From NCBI GenBank assembly GCA_030378005.1, contig JAUCGF010000130.1, positions 1 to 37,313 of the forward strand: a stretch of DNA of 37,313 nucleotides. The letters are read 5' to 3'. The translations under genes were made by a program, and so were the position numbers. The DNA is from Desulfococcaceae bacterium HSG9. GTDB taxonomy: Bacteria > Desulfobacterota > Desulfobacteria > Desulfobacterales > JAUCGF01. The stretch's first letter is position 1. The number at the start of each line of letters is the position of its first letter. The notes under the pieces were generated by a model. The model saw nothing but the letters and a program-made list of their open reading frames with translations, was not told the origin of the DNA and did no database searches. Shown here in pieces: positions 9,303 through 16,707 of the stretch.

Positions 9303-11099
9303 TCAGGCATCCATAAACGCACGATAATAGGTATCCGTTTTGCAAAGTTCTTTGTGGACGCCTGCTGATACAAGGCGTTTGTCGTTTAGCAGGAGAACGC
9401 GGTCTGCATCCTGAGCGATTGACCGGCGGTGTGAAACCACGAACAACGTTTTTTTTCTGACTGCTTGGGGCAGCATTGTAAAAACAGACGCTTCCGAATG
9501 ACTGTCCAAAGCTGCGGTAGGCTCATCCAAAATCAGAATGTCCGGGTCTTTGACAAGTGCCCGTGCCAGTGCCAACCGTTGTTTCTGGCCTTCCGAAAGA
9601 TTGCCGCCTTTTTCTTTGATCACGGTTGCATATCCATCTGGAAGACTGGTGATAAAATTGTGGATGTCAGCCACCCGTGCCGCTTGCCGAATTTGATCAT
9701 CATCAGCGTCCGGATTGCCGTAACAGAGGTTGGCCTGTATCGAATCGGCCAAAAGAATTGGCTTTTGAGCGACAAACCCGATTCGCTGGCGTAACGCACT
9801 CAGTTCATATTCCGTAGCCGGCCGTCCGTCAAAATAAATTTCGCCCGCAGTCGGCCTATAAAATCGCATAATTAAACTCAGCAGCGTTGTTTTACCAACT
9901 CCGCTGGGGCCGATAACCGCTATTTTTTCACCGGGACGCACTTTAAAAGTGATCTCTTGCAAAACCGGTTCGCGCCCATCGTAGGAAAAAGTTACATTTT
10001 TAAATTCGACTGCACCTTTAAGCCGTCGGACCTTCAAACCAATACCCGTATTTTCTTCCGGAACGATGTCAAACAGCACCGCCACACGTTCCAGTGCGGC
10101 CAGAGCGTTTTGCAGTTGCAGATTGGCGGACGCCAAAAACTGAGCCGGCCCGTAAACATATCCCAGATAAGATTGAAAAGCCAAAAGCGAACCCAGACTC
10201 CAGTTGCCGATGATAATTTCGTAAGCGCCAGCGACCAGCACAATCAGTTTGGCCAGTTCGCCCGGTGCGCTGATTGCCAGGTTGGCGACCGAACTCACAG
10301 TAATGCGCTCCAGGGCGATTTTGAAGGCGGCCCTCCATGCGGACAGCATCCGCTCCGTTTCGCGCTTCTCCGAAACAAACGCTTTGATCAGCGCAACCGA
10401 TGACAGCGATTCCTGCATTCGACGCGTGATGTCCGCATTGCGCTCCATGCTTTGATGGCTCAATGCGTGCATTTTACGCGCAAAGTAGCGCACAGTTAGA
10501 ACCAATCCGGGAATGAATATCAGAGGTGCAAGCGCAAGTTTCCAATTCAGATAGAAAAGAAAAATCACGCCACCGATAAAACGCAGACTATTGGTTGCGA
10601 TATGCACGATCATGCTGGAAAAAAACCAGCGCAATCCTTGTACATCGGAAGACAACCGCGACATCAGATAGCCGACCTCTTTGTCATCGAAAAAAGCGCG
10701 CGGCAATCGTAAGGTGTGTTCAAAAAGCGCGCGCTGAATATCAATAATGATCTCCTGCTCGAAGCGGGCGAAATAGAACTGTTGCAACAGACCGGCCAGC
10801 AATCCCATCCCTTTAACCGCAGCCAGCAGCAATATGGCACCAGCCAAAAGGCCTAACTGTTGGCCTAAAATGACATCGTCAATCAGATAGCGGTTAATCA
10901 AGGGCAGCGGAAATCCGAGCATCACCGTGGCAAAAATAAGAATCGCTCCCAGCACCCCTTTGCGCCAGTGGCGCACTGCAAACGGTCGTAAATTATTCAA
11001 ATTGGCAAGCGTCCCGGACTGCGTTTTAGAGCCGCCAATGTGCTCTTGCGGCAGTGTGCGGGCCAACCCTTGTCTGAAATAAGTGAACCAGTCTGGCAT
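9303..11099 (-). CDS. ABC exporter, fused permease and ATPase (MsbA/peptide-type)
   Basis: This half-transporter of about 598 aa has an N-terminal six-helix exporter domain (to about residue 300) and a C-terminal ATPase with Walker A GPSGVGKTTLL near 395, signature LSEGQKQRLALARAL near 499 and Walker B ILILDEPTAALD near 520, plus the H-loop VVSHRRS. It would act as a homodimer in the inner membrane. There is no N-terminal C39 protease domain, so it cannot itself cut a Gly-Gly leader. It is divergent from the RiPP operon that starts 345 bp away and is the only exporter near it, so export of the modified peptide is the favoured role. Lipid or glycan export is possible. A TTG at 11147 could give a longer N-terminus. 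I chose the ATG at 11099, though neither has a good ribosome-binding site. Confidence 0.88.
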   Translation of the reverse strand: MPDWFTYFRQGLARTLPQEHIGGSKTQSGTLANLNNLRPFAVRHWRKGVLGAILIFATVMLGFPLPLINRYLIDDVILGQQLGLLAGAILLLAAVKGMGLLAGLLQQFYFARFEQEIIIDIQRALFEHTLRLPRAFFDDKEVGYLMSRLSSDVQGLRWFFSSMIVHIATNSLRFIGGVIFLFYLNWKLALAPLIFIPGLVLTVRYFARKMHALSHQSMERNADITRRMQESLSSVALIKAFVSEKRETERMLSAWRAAFKIALERITVSSVANLAISAPGELAKLIVLVAGAYEIIIGNWSLGSLLAFQSYLGYVYGPAQFLASANLQLQNALAALERVAVLFDIVPEENTGIGLKVRRLKGAVEFKNVTFSYDGREPVLQEITFKVRPGEKIAVIGPSGVGKTTLLSLIMRFYRPTAGEIYFDGRPATEYELSALRQRIGFVAQKPILLADSIQANLCYGNPDADDDQIRQAARVADIHNFITSLPDGYATVIKEKGGNLSEGQKQRLALARALVKDPDILILDEPTAALDSHSEASVFTMLPQAVRKKTLFVVSHRRSIAQDADRVLLLNDKRLVSAGVHKELCKTDTYYRAFMDA

Positions 11100-11410
11100 A
11101 TTGTTATTTAAGCGTGAAAAGCCTTCTTTAAATTGAACCCGGTACAAGTCAAATAGCGAATGAACGCCATTTTATAGATTTTCAGATAATTAATGTCACA
11201 AGGCCAGAGGAAGGAGATAATACCCATAGTCCATAGTATATCTCCGACCGATAACACAGTGATATTATTTATCTGAACGTCTATATAGCCAAATTGCGAC
11301 TGACAGGCAACGAATTTATGGGCTTAATGAAGAAAATACCATGACACAATTAACGATATTATCAATGGAAACCGCTTGAAATAAGTACCAATGATGCCAG
11401 ATTTTTATCC

Positions 11411-11439
11411 TTGACACTATTTGAAAACAAGTGTACTTT
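11411..11439 (+). promoter_or_regulatory. Possible sigma-70 promoter before RiPP operon
   Basis: TTGACA at 11411-11416, a 17-bp spacer, then TACTTT at 11434-11439. The predicted start point falls almost on the ATG at 11445, so either the message is leaderless or this match is fortuitous. The rest of the 345-bp divergent region (11100-11444) shows no other convincing signal and no small gene. Confidence 0.35.
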
Positions 11440-11444
11440 TTAAA

Positions 11445-12095
11445 ATGCTTCATTTATCAATTACAGATGCAGAAGCTTCGTCTGAAAATATATTTAGCCT
11501 GTCTTCACAAGTGGTGATGGAAAAATTTGAAGATGGCGCGCTCCTGTTGCGACTTGAAGATCGCCATCTCTTTGATTTGAATCCGACAGCATACTGTGTC
11601 CTTAAAAAAACTGATGGGCGACGCAACACCGCTCAGGTCGCTGACGCCGTGGCCGAAACTTGTCAGGTAACTGGAGCAAAGGCGTTGCAAGGCACCATAT
11701 CGTTGTATGCGCAGTTGTCAGACCAAGGGCTTGTCAAAATGGTTGAACCTCATCAAGATGGTAAGGAGAATTTTAATATGGAAGAAGCATCCGGTATCAC
11801 ACCTTATTATATAAGGAACCCCGATGTTGTGCTGCGTGAGGAGGATGAGGATGGAGGACTTCTCTTTAATCCGGACACCAACAATGTGAAAGTGATAAAT
11901 CCTACCGGCCTGTTTATCTGGCAGCGATGTGACGGCACGCAAAGCCTTGGTGAAATCGCAATCGCCTTGGTGGAAGCTTGTGAAGATGCGCCGGCCGATG
12001 AAGTGGCCGGAGATGTCCGTGAGTTTGCCCAAGAGATGAAAGAGACCGGTTTCCTTGGTATTCCAGAGAATTATGAGAGTGGGAGCGGTCAATGA
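11445..12095 (+). CDS. scmD: Tandem PqqD-domain (RRE) protein, Scm-cassette type
   Basis: This 216-aa protein has two PqqD-like domains in a row. The first covers about residues 17-100 (LSSQVVMEKFEDGALLL, then DLNPTAYCVL); the second covers about 122-207 (RNPDVVLREEDEDGGLLF, then INPTGLFIWQRCDGT). PqqD domains are RiPP recognition elements that bind leader peptides and present them to radical SAM enzymes. Two domains match the two radical SAM genes that follow, so each may serve one enzyme. The gene overlaps the next by the ATGA pattern at 12092-12095, a sign of coupled translation. A TTG at 11421 is an alternative start. The symbol follows the SynChlorMet cassette naming from memory and is tentative. 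Confidence 0.8.
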   Translation: MLHLSITDAEASSENIFSLSSQVVMEKFEDGALLLRLEDRHLFDLNPTAYCVLKKTDGRRNTAQVADAVAETCQVTGAKALQGTISLYAQLSDQGLVKMVEPHQDGKENFNMEEASGITPYYIRNPDVVLREEDEDGGLLFNPDTNNVKVINPTGLFIWQRCDGTQSLGEIAIALVEACEDAPADEVAGDVREFAQEMKETGFLGIPENYESGSGQ

Positions 12096-13198
12096 ACACA
12101 TTTCGTGTGATGCCGACACCGCGCAGTGTGGACATCGCCATTACCGGTAGATGCAATCTGAAATGCCAATATTGCTTTTACGCCGACGAGATGGAGACCC
12201 GCAGTGATCTGTCTGCCGAACGCTGGCTAACTTTTTTTGAAGAATTAGGCCGGTTGGGGGTCATGGACGCGACTCTGTCCGGAGGGGAAGTTTTCACCCG
12301 ACGTGATATATTTGAGTTGATTGATGGCATTATTGCCAACCGGATGCGTTACGGTATGTTAAGCAACGGCACTTTGATCACCGAGAAGGTGTTGGCCCGT
12401 TTTGATAAAGGCAAACGCCGCCTGCGGCTTAATTCCATTCAGGTGTCCATTGACGGCTCTTGCGCCGAAATCCACAATCAAAGCCGACCCGACAGCTTTG
12501 ACAAGGCTCTTCGGGGCCTGCGGCTATTGAAGAAAAACGGTTTTCCTGTTACTGTGCGAGTAACCATTAACCGCCACAATGTGGATGATCTGAAAAATAT
12601 CGCCGCTTTGCTCCTGGAAGATGTCGGGCTGCCGGGTTTCAGCACCAACGAAGCTTTTCCCATGGGATCAGGCAAATGCAGCGGCGGAAGCATCATTCTG
12701 ACCCGTGAGCAGCGGCAACAGGCCATGGATACGTTGACAGCCCTGAACGAACGTTACGAAGGGCGTATCAGCGCGCAAGCCGGACCGCTTTCCCTGGCCA
12801 AAGAATGGGCCGACATTGAGGCACGCATGGCGCGCGGTGAAACCGCTAAACCCGGACGCGGTACTTTGGCATCCTGCGGCGGCGTATTTAAAAAACTTGA
12901 CATTCAACACGACGGCACGATTGTGCCTTGCAACCTGCTCCCTGATCTGACAATGGGCAAGATCATAGAGGACGATTTGCAGCAAGCGTGGTTGGACCAT
13001 CCGTCCATTAATATCGTGCGCCAACGACGCACAATCCCGACTCGCTCGCTGCTGACCTGTAAGGATTGTGCTTACGCCGGTTTTTGTAATGCCGGCTGCC
13101 CCGGCATGGTGATGAACATAAATGACAGGCTGAATGCCCGCGATCCCATGGTTTGCTTTCGCATTCAGCGCGGAGAGGAAGCTTATGCCAGTGTGTGA
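12092..13198 (+). CDS. scmE: Radical SAM/SPASM peptide-modifying enzyme 1
   Basis: This 368-aa enzyme has the radical SAM CxxxCxxC motif at Cys21, Cys25 and Cys28 (RCNLKCQYCFY), which binds the SAM-cleaving [4Fe-4S] cluster. The GGE motif appears as LSGGEVF near residue 66. The C-terminal quarter is a Cys-rich SPASM domain for auxiliary clusters: a Cys before GGVFKKLDI, VPCN, then a TCKDC, GFCNAGCPG and final MVCF series. This architecture belongs to PqqE- and AnSME-like enzymes that form C-C or thioether links in ribosomal peptides. The start overlaps the stop of the tandem PqqD gene by 4 bp and its end overlaps the second radical SAM gene by 14 bp. The substrate is inferred to be the Cys-rich peptide at 14565. 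Which of the two Scm enzymes this is (E or F) is a guess from gene order. Confidence 0.87.
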   Translation: MNTFRVMPTPRSVDIAITGRCNLKCQYCFYADEMETRSDLSAERWLTFFEELGRLGVMDATLSGGEVFTRRDIFELIDGIIANRMRYGMLSNGTLITEKVLARFDKGKRRLRLNSIQVSIDGSCAEIHNQSRPDSFDKALRGLRLLKKNGFPVTVRVTINRHNVDDLKNIAALLLEDVGLPGFSTNEAFPMGSGKCSGGSIILTREQRQQAMDTLTALNERYEGRISAQAGPLSLAKEWADIEARMARGETAKPGRGTLASCGGVFKKLDIQHDGTIVPCNLLPDLTMGKIIEDDLQQAWLDHPSINIVRQRRTIPTRSLLTCKDCAYAGFCNAGCPGMVMNINDRLNARDPMVCFRIQRGEEAYASV

Positions 13199-14318
13199 TA
13201 CGGATACTGGCAACGCACAGAACGACCGCCCGGGCCTGGATTTGCCGGAAGGTGTACCGCCGTTGACAACTTACTATTTCTATTTGACTAGCGGGTGCAA
13301 CTTGGCCTGCCGCCATTGCTGGCTGGCACCTAAATTTCAGGCTGACGGCGGCACAGGCGGACATCTGGACTATGATCTCTTTAAACTGGCGATTGAGGAA
13401 GGAATACCGCTGGGATTAAATCGCGTTAAAATGACCGGCGGCGAACCCTTGCTTCATCCCGACTTTCTGCGCATGACGGACTTTTTGGCGAAAAACGATC
13501 TCGGCATGAACATTGAGACCAACGGCATGCTTCTTACCGCGTCTATGGCGCGTCATCTGAAAAATAACAGCACGTTGAACTTTATCTCGGTCAGCATTGA
13601 CGGTGCCAAGCCCGCAACCCACGATACGTTTCGCGGGGTCAAGGGCAGTTTTGAAAGCGCTTGCCAGGCAGTGCGCTATCTGGTCGAATTCGGTCTTCGG
13701 CCGCAGGTCATTATGAGCATCCACGAGGGCAATGTGGACGAGATGGAAGCATTGGTGCGGTTGGCCGGAAAAATGGGAGCCGGATCGGTCAAATTTAATC
13801 TTGTCCAGCCGGCCGGGCGAGGCGAGTCCATGACCCGCCGCCAGGTGTTAGACATCCGGCGGCTGATTGATATTGGAAAATGGGTCGAGGGCGACTTGCA
13901 AGAGGATGCCTTGATTCCCTTGCACTATAGCTGGCCTCTGGCTTTCTATAGTTTAGGGCGGCTTATAGACCATAGCGACAGTAGTTGTCATGTTTTCAAT
14001 ATACTGGGAATTCTGCCCACAGGCCAATTGGCGATGTGCGGCATTGGCACACATGTGGATGAATTGTGTTACGGGCAACTGGGCGAGAATCAAGTCAGCG
14101 ATATATGGCTGTCCCATCCCTTTCTCAGGGAATTGCGCCAGAGCATGTTCTCAGACCCGCAGGGTGTTTGCGGCGATTGTATCTTTCAGAACAGGTGCAT
14201 GGGATATTGTATGGCCGAAAATTACTATGCCAGCAAAAATGTAAAAGCATCTTTTTGGTTTTGTCAAGCCGCAAAGGTCGCCGAACTTTTTCCCGTTTCC
14301 AGGCTTCGCAATTTGTGA
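13185..14318 (+). CDS. scmF: Radical SAM/SPASM peptide-modifying enzyme 2
   Basis: This is a second radical SAM enzyme, 377 aa. The cluster motif is at Cys38, Cys42 and Cys45 (SGCNLACRHCWLAP), followed by MTGGEPLLHPD as the GGE block and SVSIDGAKPATHD. The C-terminus carries SPASM cysteines: SCHVF, AMCGIG, the VCGDC, NRCMGYC series and a final FWFCQ. It differs clearly from the first enzyme, so the two probably catalyse different steps or act on different residues of one substrate. The ATG at 13185 is chosen because GAGAGGAAG precedes it at good spacing; the frame is open further upstream inside the previous gene. It ends 246 bp before the precursor gene, with a palindromic element in between. 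Confidence 0.87.
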   Translation: MPVCDTDTGNAQNDRPGLDLPEGVPPLTTYYFYLTSGCNLACRHCWLAPKFQADGGTGGHLDYDLFKLAIEEGIPLGLNRVKMTGGEPLLHPDFLRMTDFLAKNDLGMNIETNGMLLTASMARHLKNNSTLNFISVSIDGAKPATHDTFRGVKGSFESACQAVRYLVEFGLRPQVIMSIHEGNVDEMEALVRLAGKMGAGSVKFNLVQPAGRGESMTRRQVLDIRRLIDIGKWVEGDLQEDALIPLHYSWPLAFYSLGRLIDHSDSSCHVFNILGILPTGQLAMCGIGTHVDELCYGQLGENQVSDIWLSHPFLRELRQSMFSDPQGVCGDCIFQNRCMGYCMAENYYASKNVKASFWFCQAAKVAELFPVSRLRNL

Positions 14319-14364
14319 GCCTAAAACATTCAGACATATACTTGGCAAGGCCATAATCAGTTAT

Positions 14365-14503
14365 TAGACATCTTTCCTAAATAAATCCTGGTGGCTTATA
14401 AGGTTGCTATTTATCAACGTTTTTCGGTAATAACCTTCAAATTGGCAAAATTCTGTAAACCCTTGATATACAAGGGCTAAGAATTATTTAGGAAAGATGT
14501 CTA
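14365..14503. repeat. MITE-like inverted-repeat element upstream of precursor gene
   Basis: Two perfect 20-bp arms (14365-14384 and 14484-14503) face each other across about 100 bp. Both ends begin and end with TA, which fits a TA target duplication of the IS630/mariner type with terminal repeats starting GACATCTTTCC. Inside lies a smaller perfect hairpin, CCCTTG at 14460-14465 with CAAGGG at 14471-14476. No coding capacity. Placed between the modifying genes and the precursor gene, it may end or attenuate transcription. The flanking parts of the gap (14319-14364 and 14504-14564) show no other feature. Confidence 0.75.
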
Positions 14504-14564
14504 TTTTAAATCCGTTTCTTTAAAATATTATTTGAGAGTATAGAAAAGTAAAAAGAGGTGAGAA

Positions 14565-14792
14565 ATGAAATATCAAAAGCCTGAATCGCGTAATTTGGAT
14601 GATGTTTTGATCGCTTCCGGAGGTTGTGCTAGTGGCACAAATCCCAATCTTACGGTTTGTGCAGTTAATGGAAATAAAGATGCCGTTCAGAATTGTAGTA
14701 CTTCTGGAATATTGCCCGAGGGTACAATTTTGTCATGTTCTATCGGGCCGACAGCAGGGCATTGTAACACCGGAAATAATGCCGCTCCATAG
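14565..14792 (+). CDS. Candidate RiPP precursor peptide, five Cys, Gly-Gly leader
   Basis: This encodes a 75-aa peptide. Residues 1-20 look like a leader (MKYQKPESRNLDDVLIASGG) ending in a Gly-Gly pair. Residues 21-75 look like a core rich in Gly, Asn, Ser and Thr with Cys at 21, 32, 44, 58 and 67, spaced about every 9-14 residues, and a soft Asn/Ala/Pro tail. A K-P-E opening followed by LDD and a GG-Cys junction is a pattern I associate with RiPP precursors. A strong ribosome-binding site (AGAGGTGAG) lies just upstream. The gene sits directly after the tandem PqqD and two radical SAM/SPASM genes and overlaps the kinase gene by 14 bp. The regularly spaced cysteines suggest thioether (sactipeptide- or ranthipeptide-like) crosslinks. 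That chemistry is inference; I know no named family with this sequence. Confidence 0.8.
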   Translation: MKYQKPESRNLDDVLIASGGCASGTNPNLTVCAVNGNKDAVQNCSTSGILPEGTILSCSIGPTAGHCNTGNNAAP

Positions 14793-15786
14793 TCGTAAGC
14801 GGTGCAATTGGATTACGACCTTTTATGAGCTGAATAAAGTGAAGCCGTCACTAATCCGGATAGGCGATTTAAGAGTATGTTTATATGCCAGCACTGCCGA
14901 CACTTCTGATTTACTTGATCAATCTCTGAAGTTCTGGCATTCATCCGGATTTCACATTTCACATTATATTGATGAGGTGATTCAGCATGGTTGTGAGGGA
15001 ATGTGGTATTTATCCATTGTAAGCCCGCACATCCCGGGAGATCAAGCGTATCCAACGTGGCTGCCGGAAAGCAAGCGAAGGGATTGCACCAAAATTCACA
15101 GAAGGTGGGTGGATGCACTGTCGTTTTTTCAGGGTGTTCAAGCGTCAAACACTCATTGGTTTAGGCAATGCATACGTCTCTATATTGACCACGGCAGCCC
15201 TGACCAGGCATATTGTCTCGTTGATGATGATAGTAACGAACAACTTGCTGCCGCCATTTTTTTGCATACCCTTTTGTTAGCGGCGTGGTGGCACACTTTA
15301 CGGGGCGGCCTTTATTCGCATTCAGTCGGTGTGGCTCAAGGAGATAAAGGGTTCCTCTTCCTGGGCGATTCGGAAGCCGGTAAGACAACTGTTGCTCAGT
15401 TGAGCGTTGCGTGCGGATATCCGGCGCTTGGTGATGATCTGAATATGGTAATTCGCGACCAAGAGAATAGCTACCGGTTGGTGGCAGTGCCTAGTCCGGT
15501 AATCTCACCGACAGGATACTCTATGCTTCGCCCCCCGCTTCGGGGGGTGTTCACCCTGGTGCAAGATGACCGCAATTATCTTGCACCTGTGTCTCATAGA
15601 CAAACGGCACGCGCTTTATTTGACAGCTTTTTGCAGACACCTTCGAGTGGAAGATTGCCGGATGAAGTGGTTGGCCACGCTTTTCGTACATGCTGTAACA
15701 TCGCTCGTAGTGTTCCGGGTTATGAGTTGCATTTCTGTAAATCGCCCGACTTTTGGAAGGTTATTGATGAGCGCTTCTCTGACTGA
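14779..15786 (+). CDS. HprK-like P-loop kinase of RiPP cassette (possibly ScmC)
   Basis: This 335-aa protein has a C-terminal HPr-kinase-like domain. The Walker A loop is GDSEAGKTT (residues 196-204), followed by the acidic block LGDDLNMV near residue 217 that in HprK-type enzymes binds metal and activates the acceptor. The N-terminal 180 residues are not recognisable. HprK homologues in some lasso-peptide clusters phosphorylate a Ser of the precursor, so the obvious candidate substrate is the peptide encoded just upstream (inference). I chose the ATG at 14779, which overlaps the precursor stop by 14 bp; the frame is open further upstream inside the precursor gene but that would be a spurious extension. 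It may correspond to the unnamed conserved protein ScmC of the SynChlorMet cassette. Confidence 0.75.
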   Translation: MPLHSRKRCNWITTFYELNKVKPSLIRIGDLRVCLYASTADTSDLLDQSLKFWHSSGFHISHYIDEVIQHGCEGMWYLSIVSPHIPGDQAYPTWLPESKRRDCTKIHRRWVDALSFFQGVQASNTHWFRQCIRLYIDHGSPDQAYCLVDDDSNEQLAAAIFLHTLLLAAWWHTLRGGLYSHSVGVAQGDKGFLFLGDSEAGKTTVAQLSVACGYPALGDDLNMVIRDQENSYRLVAVPSPVISPTGYSMLRPPLRGVFTLVQDDRNYLAPVSHRQTARALFDSFLQTPSSGRLPDEVVGHAFRTCCNIARSVPGYELHFCKSPDFWKVIDERFSD

Positions 15787-16414
15787 AATGCGGCGTATTC
15801 CGCCTTGGATCAAAGCAAACGGTTTAACGCGTTGTTTTATCTATAACGGCCCCAGCATGAGACCGGCATTTCGCCCCGGCGATATGCTCTATGTGCGTCC
15901 GGCGGTGCGTGACATTTACGCTGGTAATGTGATTGTCTTTACTGATCCGGTCAGAGGTCGTATTGTGCATCGCATCATCTCTGCTACCGGTACAGGATGG
16001 GTCACGCGTGGCGACAATAACAGGCTCAAAGACGTTCTGCCGGTTACGCCGGACCTGTTAATCGGGCGAGCGGAAATAACAGAATTTCAGGGGCGCTTCA
16101 GGATTGTGCGTGGGGGACGACGAGGGCTTTGGACGGCGCGGATACAGTGGAGGGCATGTTGGGTGAAAGGGTGGCTGTATCGCATTTTTAGGGTGCCGTA
16201 TCATGTTCTACGCAGTTCTGTCACAGTTCGCCGGTTTCTCATCCGATGGTTTTCGCATCACTTGGGAGTCGTGCGAATAGAAACCTCTGACGGCCTCTTG
16301 GTCAAAACTACTTATAAAGGGCGTACCGTTGCCCGATGGCAGCCCCGGCAGAAATATTTTGAATGTCGTAAACCCTTTGATCTGCTGGTTGCGCCTCCGA
16401 ACAGAATTAAGTAA
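15767..16414 (+). CDS. S24/S26 signal-peptidase-like protein (Ser/His type)
   Basis: This 215-aa protein has a serine peptidase core resembling signal peptidase I. The nucleophile box is YNGPSMRPAFRPGD (Ser30). The general-base position carries His in RIVHRI (His69), as in the SipW/Sec11 subgroup, instead of Lys. The RGDNN box is at residues 81-85. Unlike true signal peptidases it has no N-terminal membrane segment. The C-terminal third is basic and aromatic. GGAAGG at good distance supports the ATG at 15767, which overlaps the kinase gene by 20 bp; an ATG at 15788 is the alternative. Because the exporter lacks a C39 domain, this is the best candidate for removing the leader of the precursor, possibly after the Gly-Gly pair (inference). 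Confidence 0.75.
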   Translation: MSASLTEMRRIPPWIKANGLTRCFIYNGPSMRPAFRPGDMLYVRPAVRDIYAGNVIVFTDPVRGRIVHRIISATGTGWVTRGDNNRLKDVLPVTPDLLIGRAEITEFQGRFRIVRGGRRGLWTARIQWRACWVKGWLYRIFRVPYHVLRSSVTVRRFLIRWFSHHLGVVRIETSDGLLVKTTYKGRTVARWQPRQKYFECRKPFDLLVAPPNRIK

Positions 16415-16511
16415 GTAGGGTGGGCAACGTTTTGCCATTCACTTGATCGATATTCGGTGAAAATGCAATGCTACGGGCTTCGTTAATGAAAACTGCCTTT
16501 GCCTACCCTAC
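16415..16511. repeat. GTAGGGTGGGC-type palindromic repeat
   Basis: It begins GTAGGGTGGGCAA directly after the peptidase stop and ends with the near-complement GCCTACCCTAC. Related copies occur at 33899-33970 and as a half at 35570-35584. It may act as the operon's terminator. The remainder of the gap to 16707 holds a ribosome-binding site (GGAGAAAAG) for the next gene and nothing else I recognise. Confidence 0.7.
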
Positions 16512-16707
16512 AATAATTGTAACCGTACAAGTTAAAAAGTGTTAACTACTTTGTATTTCGATTTAGTTTTCCAAAGGATACCCAAAGCACTTAACTCTTT
16601 GGGGTTTCGAAATGAAAAACTGAATTGGATTCGTATATAATCAGGCTACATCCTATTCGTGTAAGTAATAATGGTGTAGCGCAAACATTTTTTGTGGAGA
16701 AAAGAAA

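Noticed and set aside
9303..11099. ABC transporter as a C39 peptidase-containing bacteriocin exporter
   Set aside because: The N-terminus lacks the Cys-His-Asp peptidase domain and goes directly into the membrane segments.
12668..13213. 181-codon minus-strand frame opposite the first radical SAM gene
   Set aside because: It lies wholly opposite a gene with clear CxxxCxxC and SPASM motifs. Its sequence is a low-complexity shadow.
14626..14778. N-terminal extension of the HprK-like protein through the precursor gene
   Set aside because: It would start at TTG inside the precursor gene in another frame. The ATG at 14779 gives a normal overlap.
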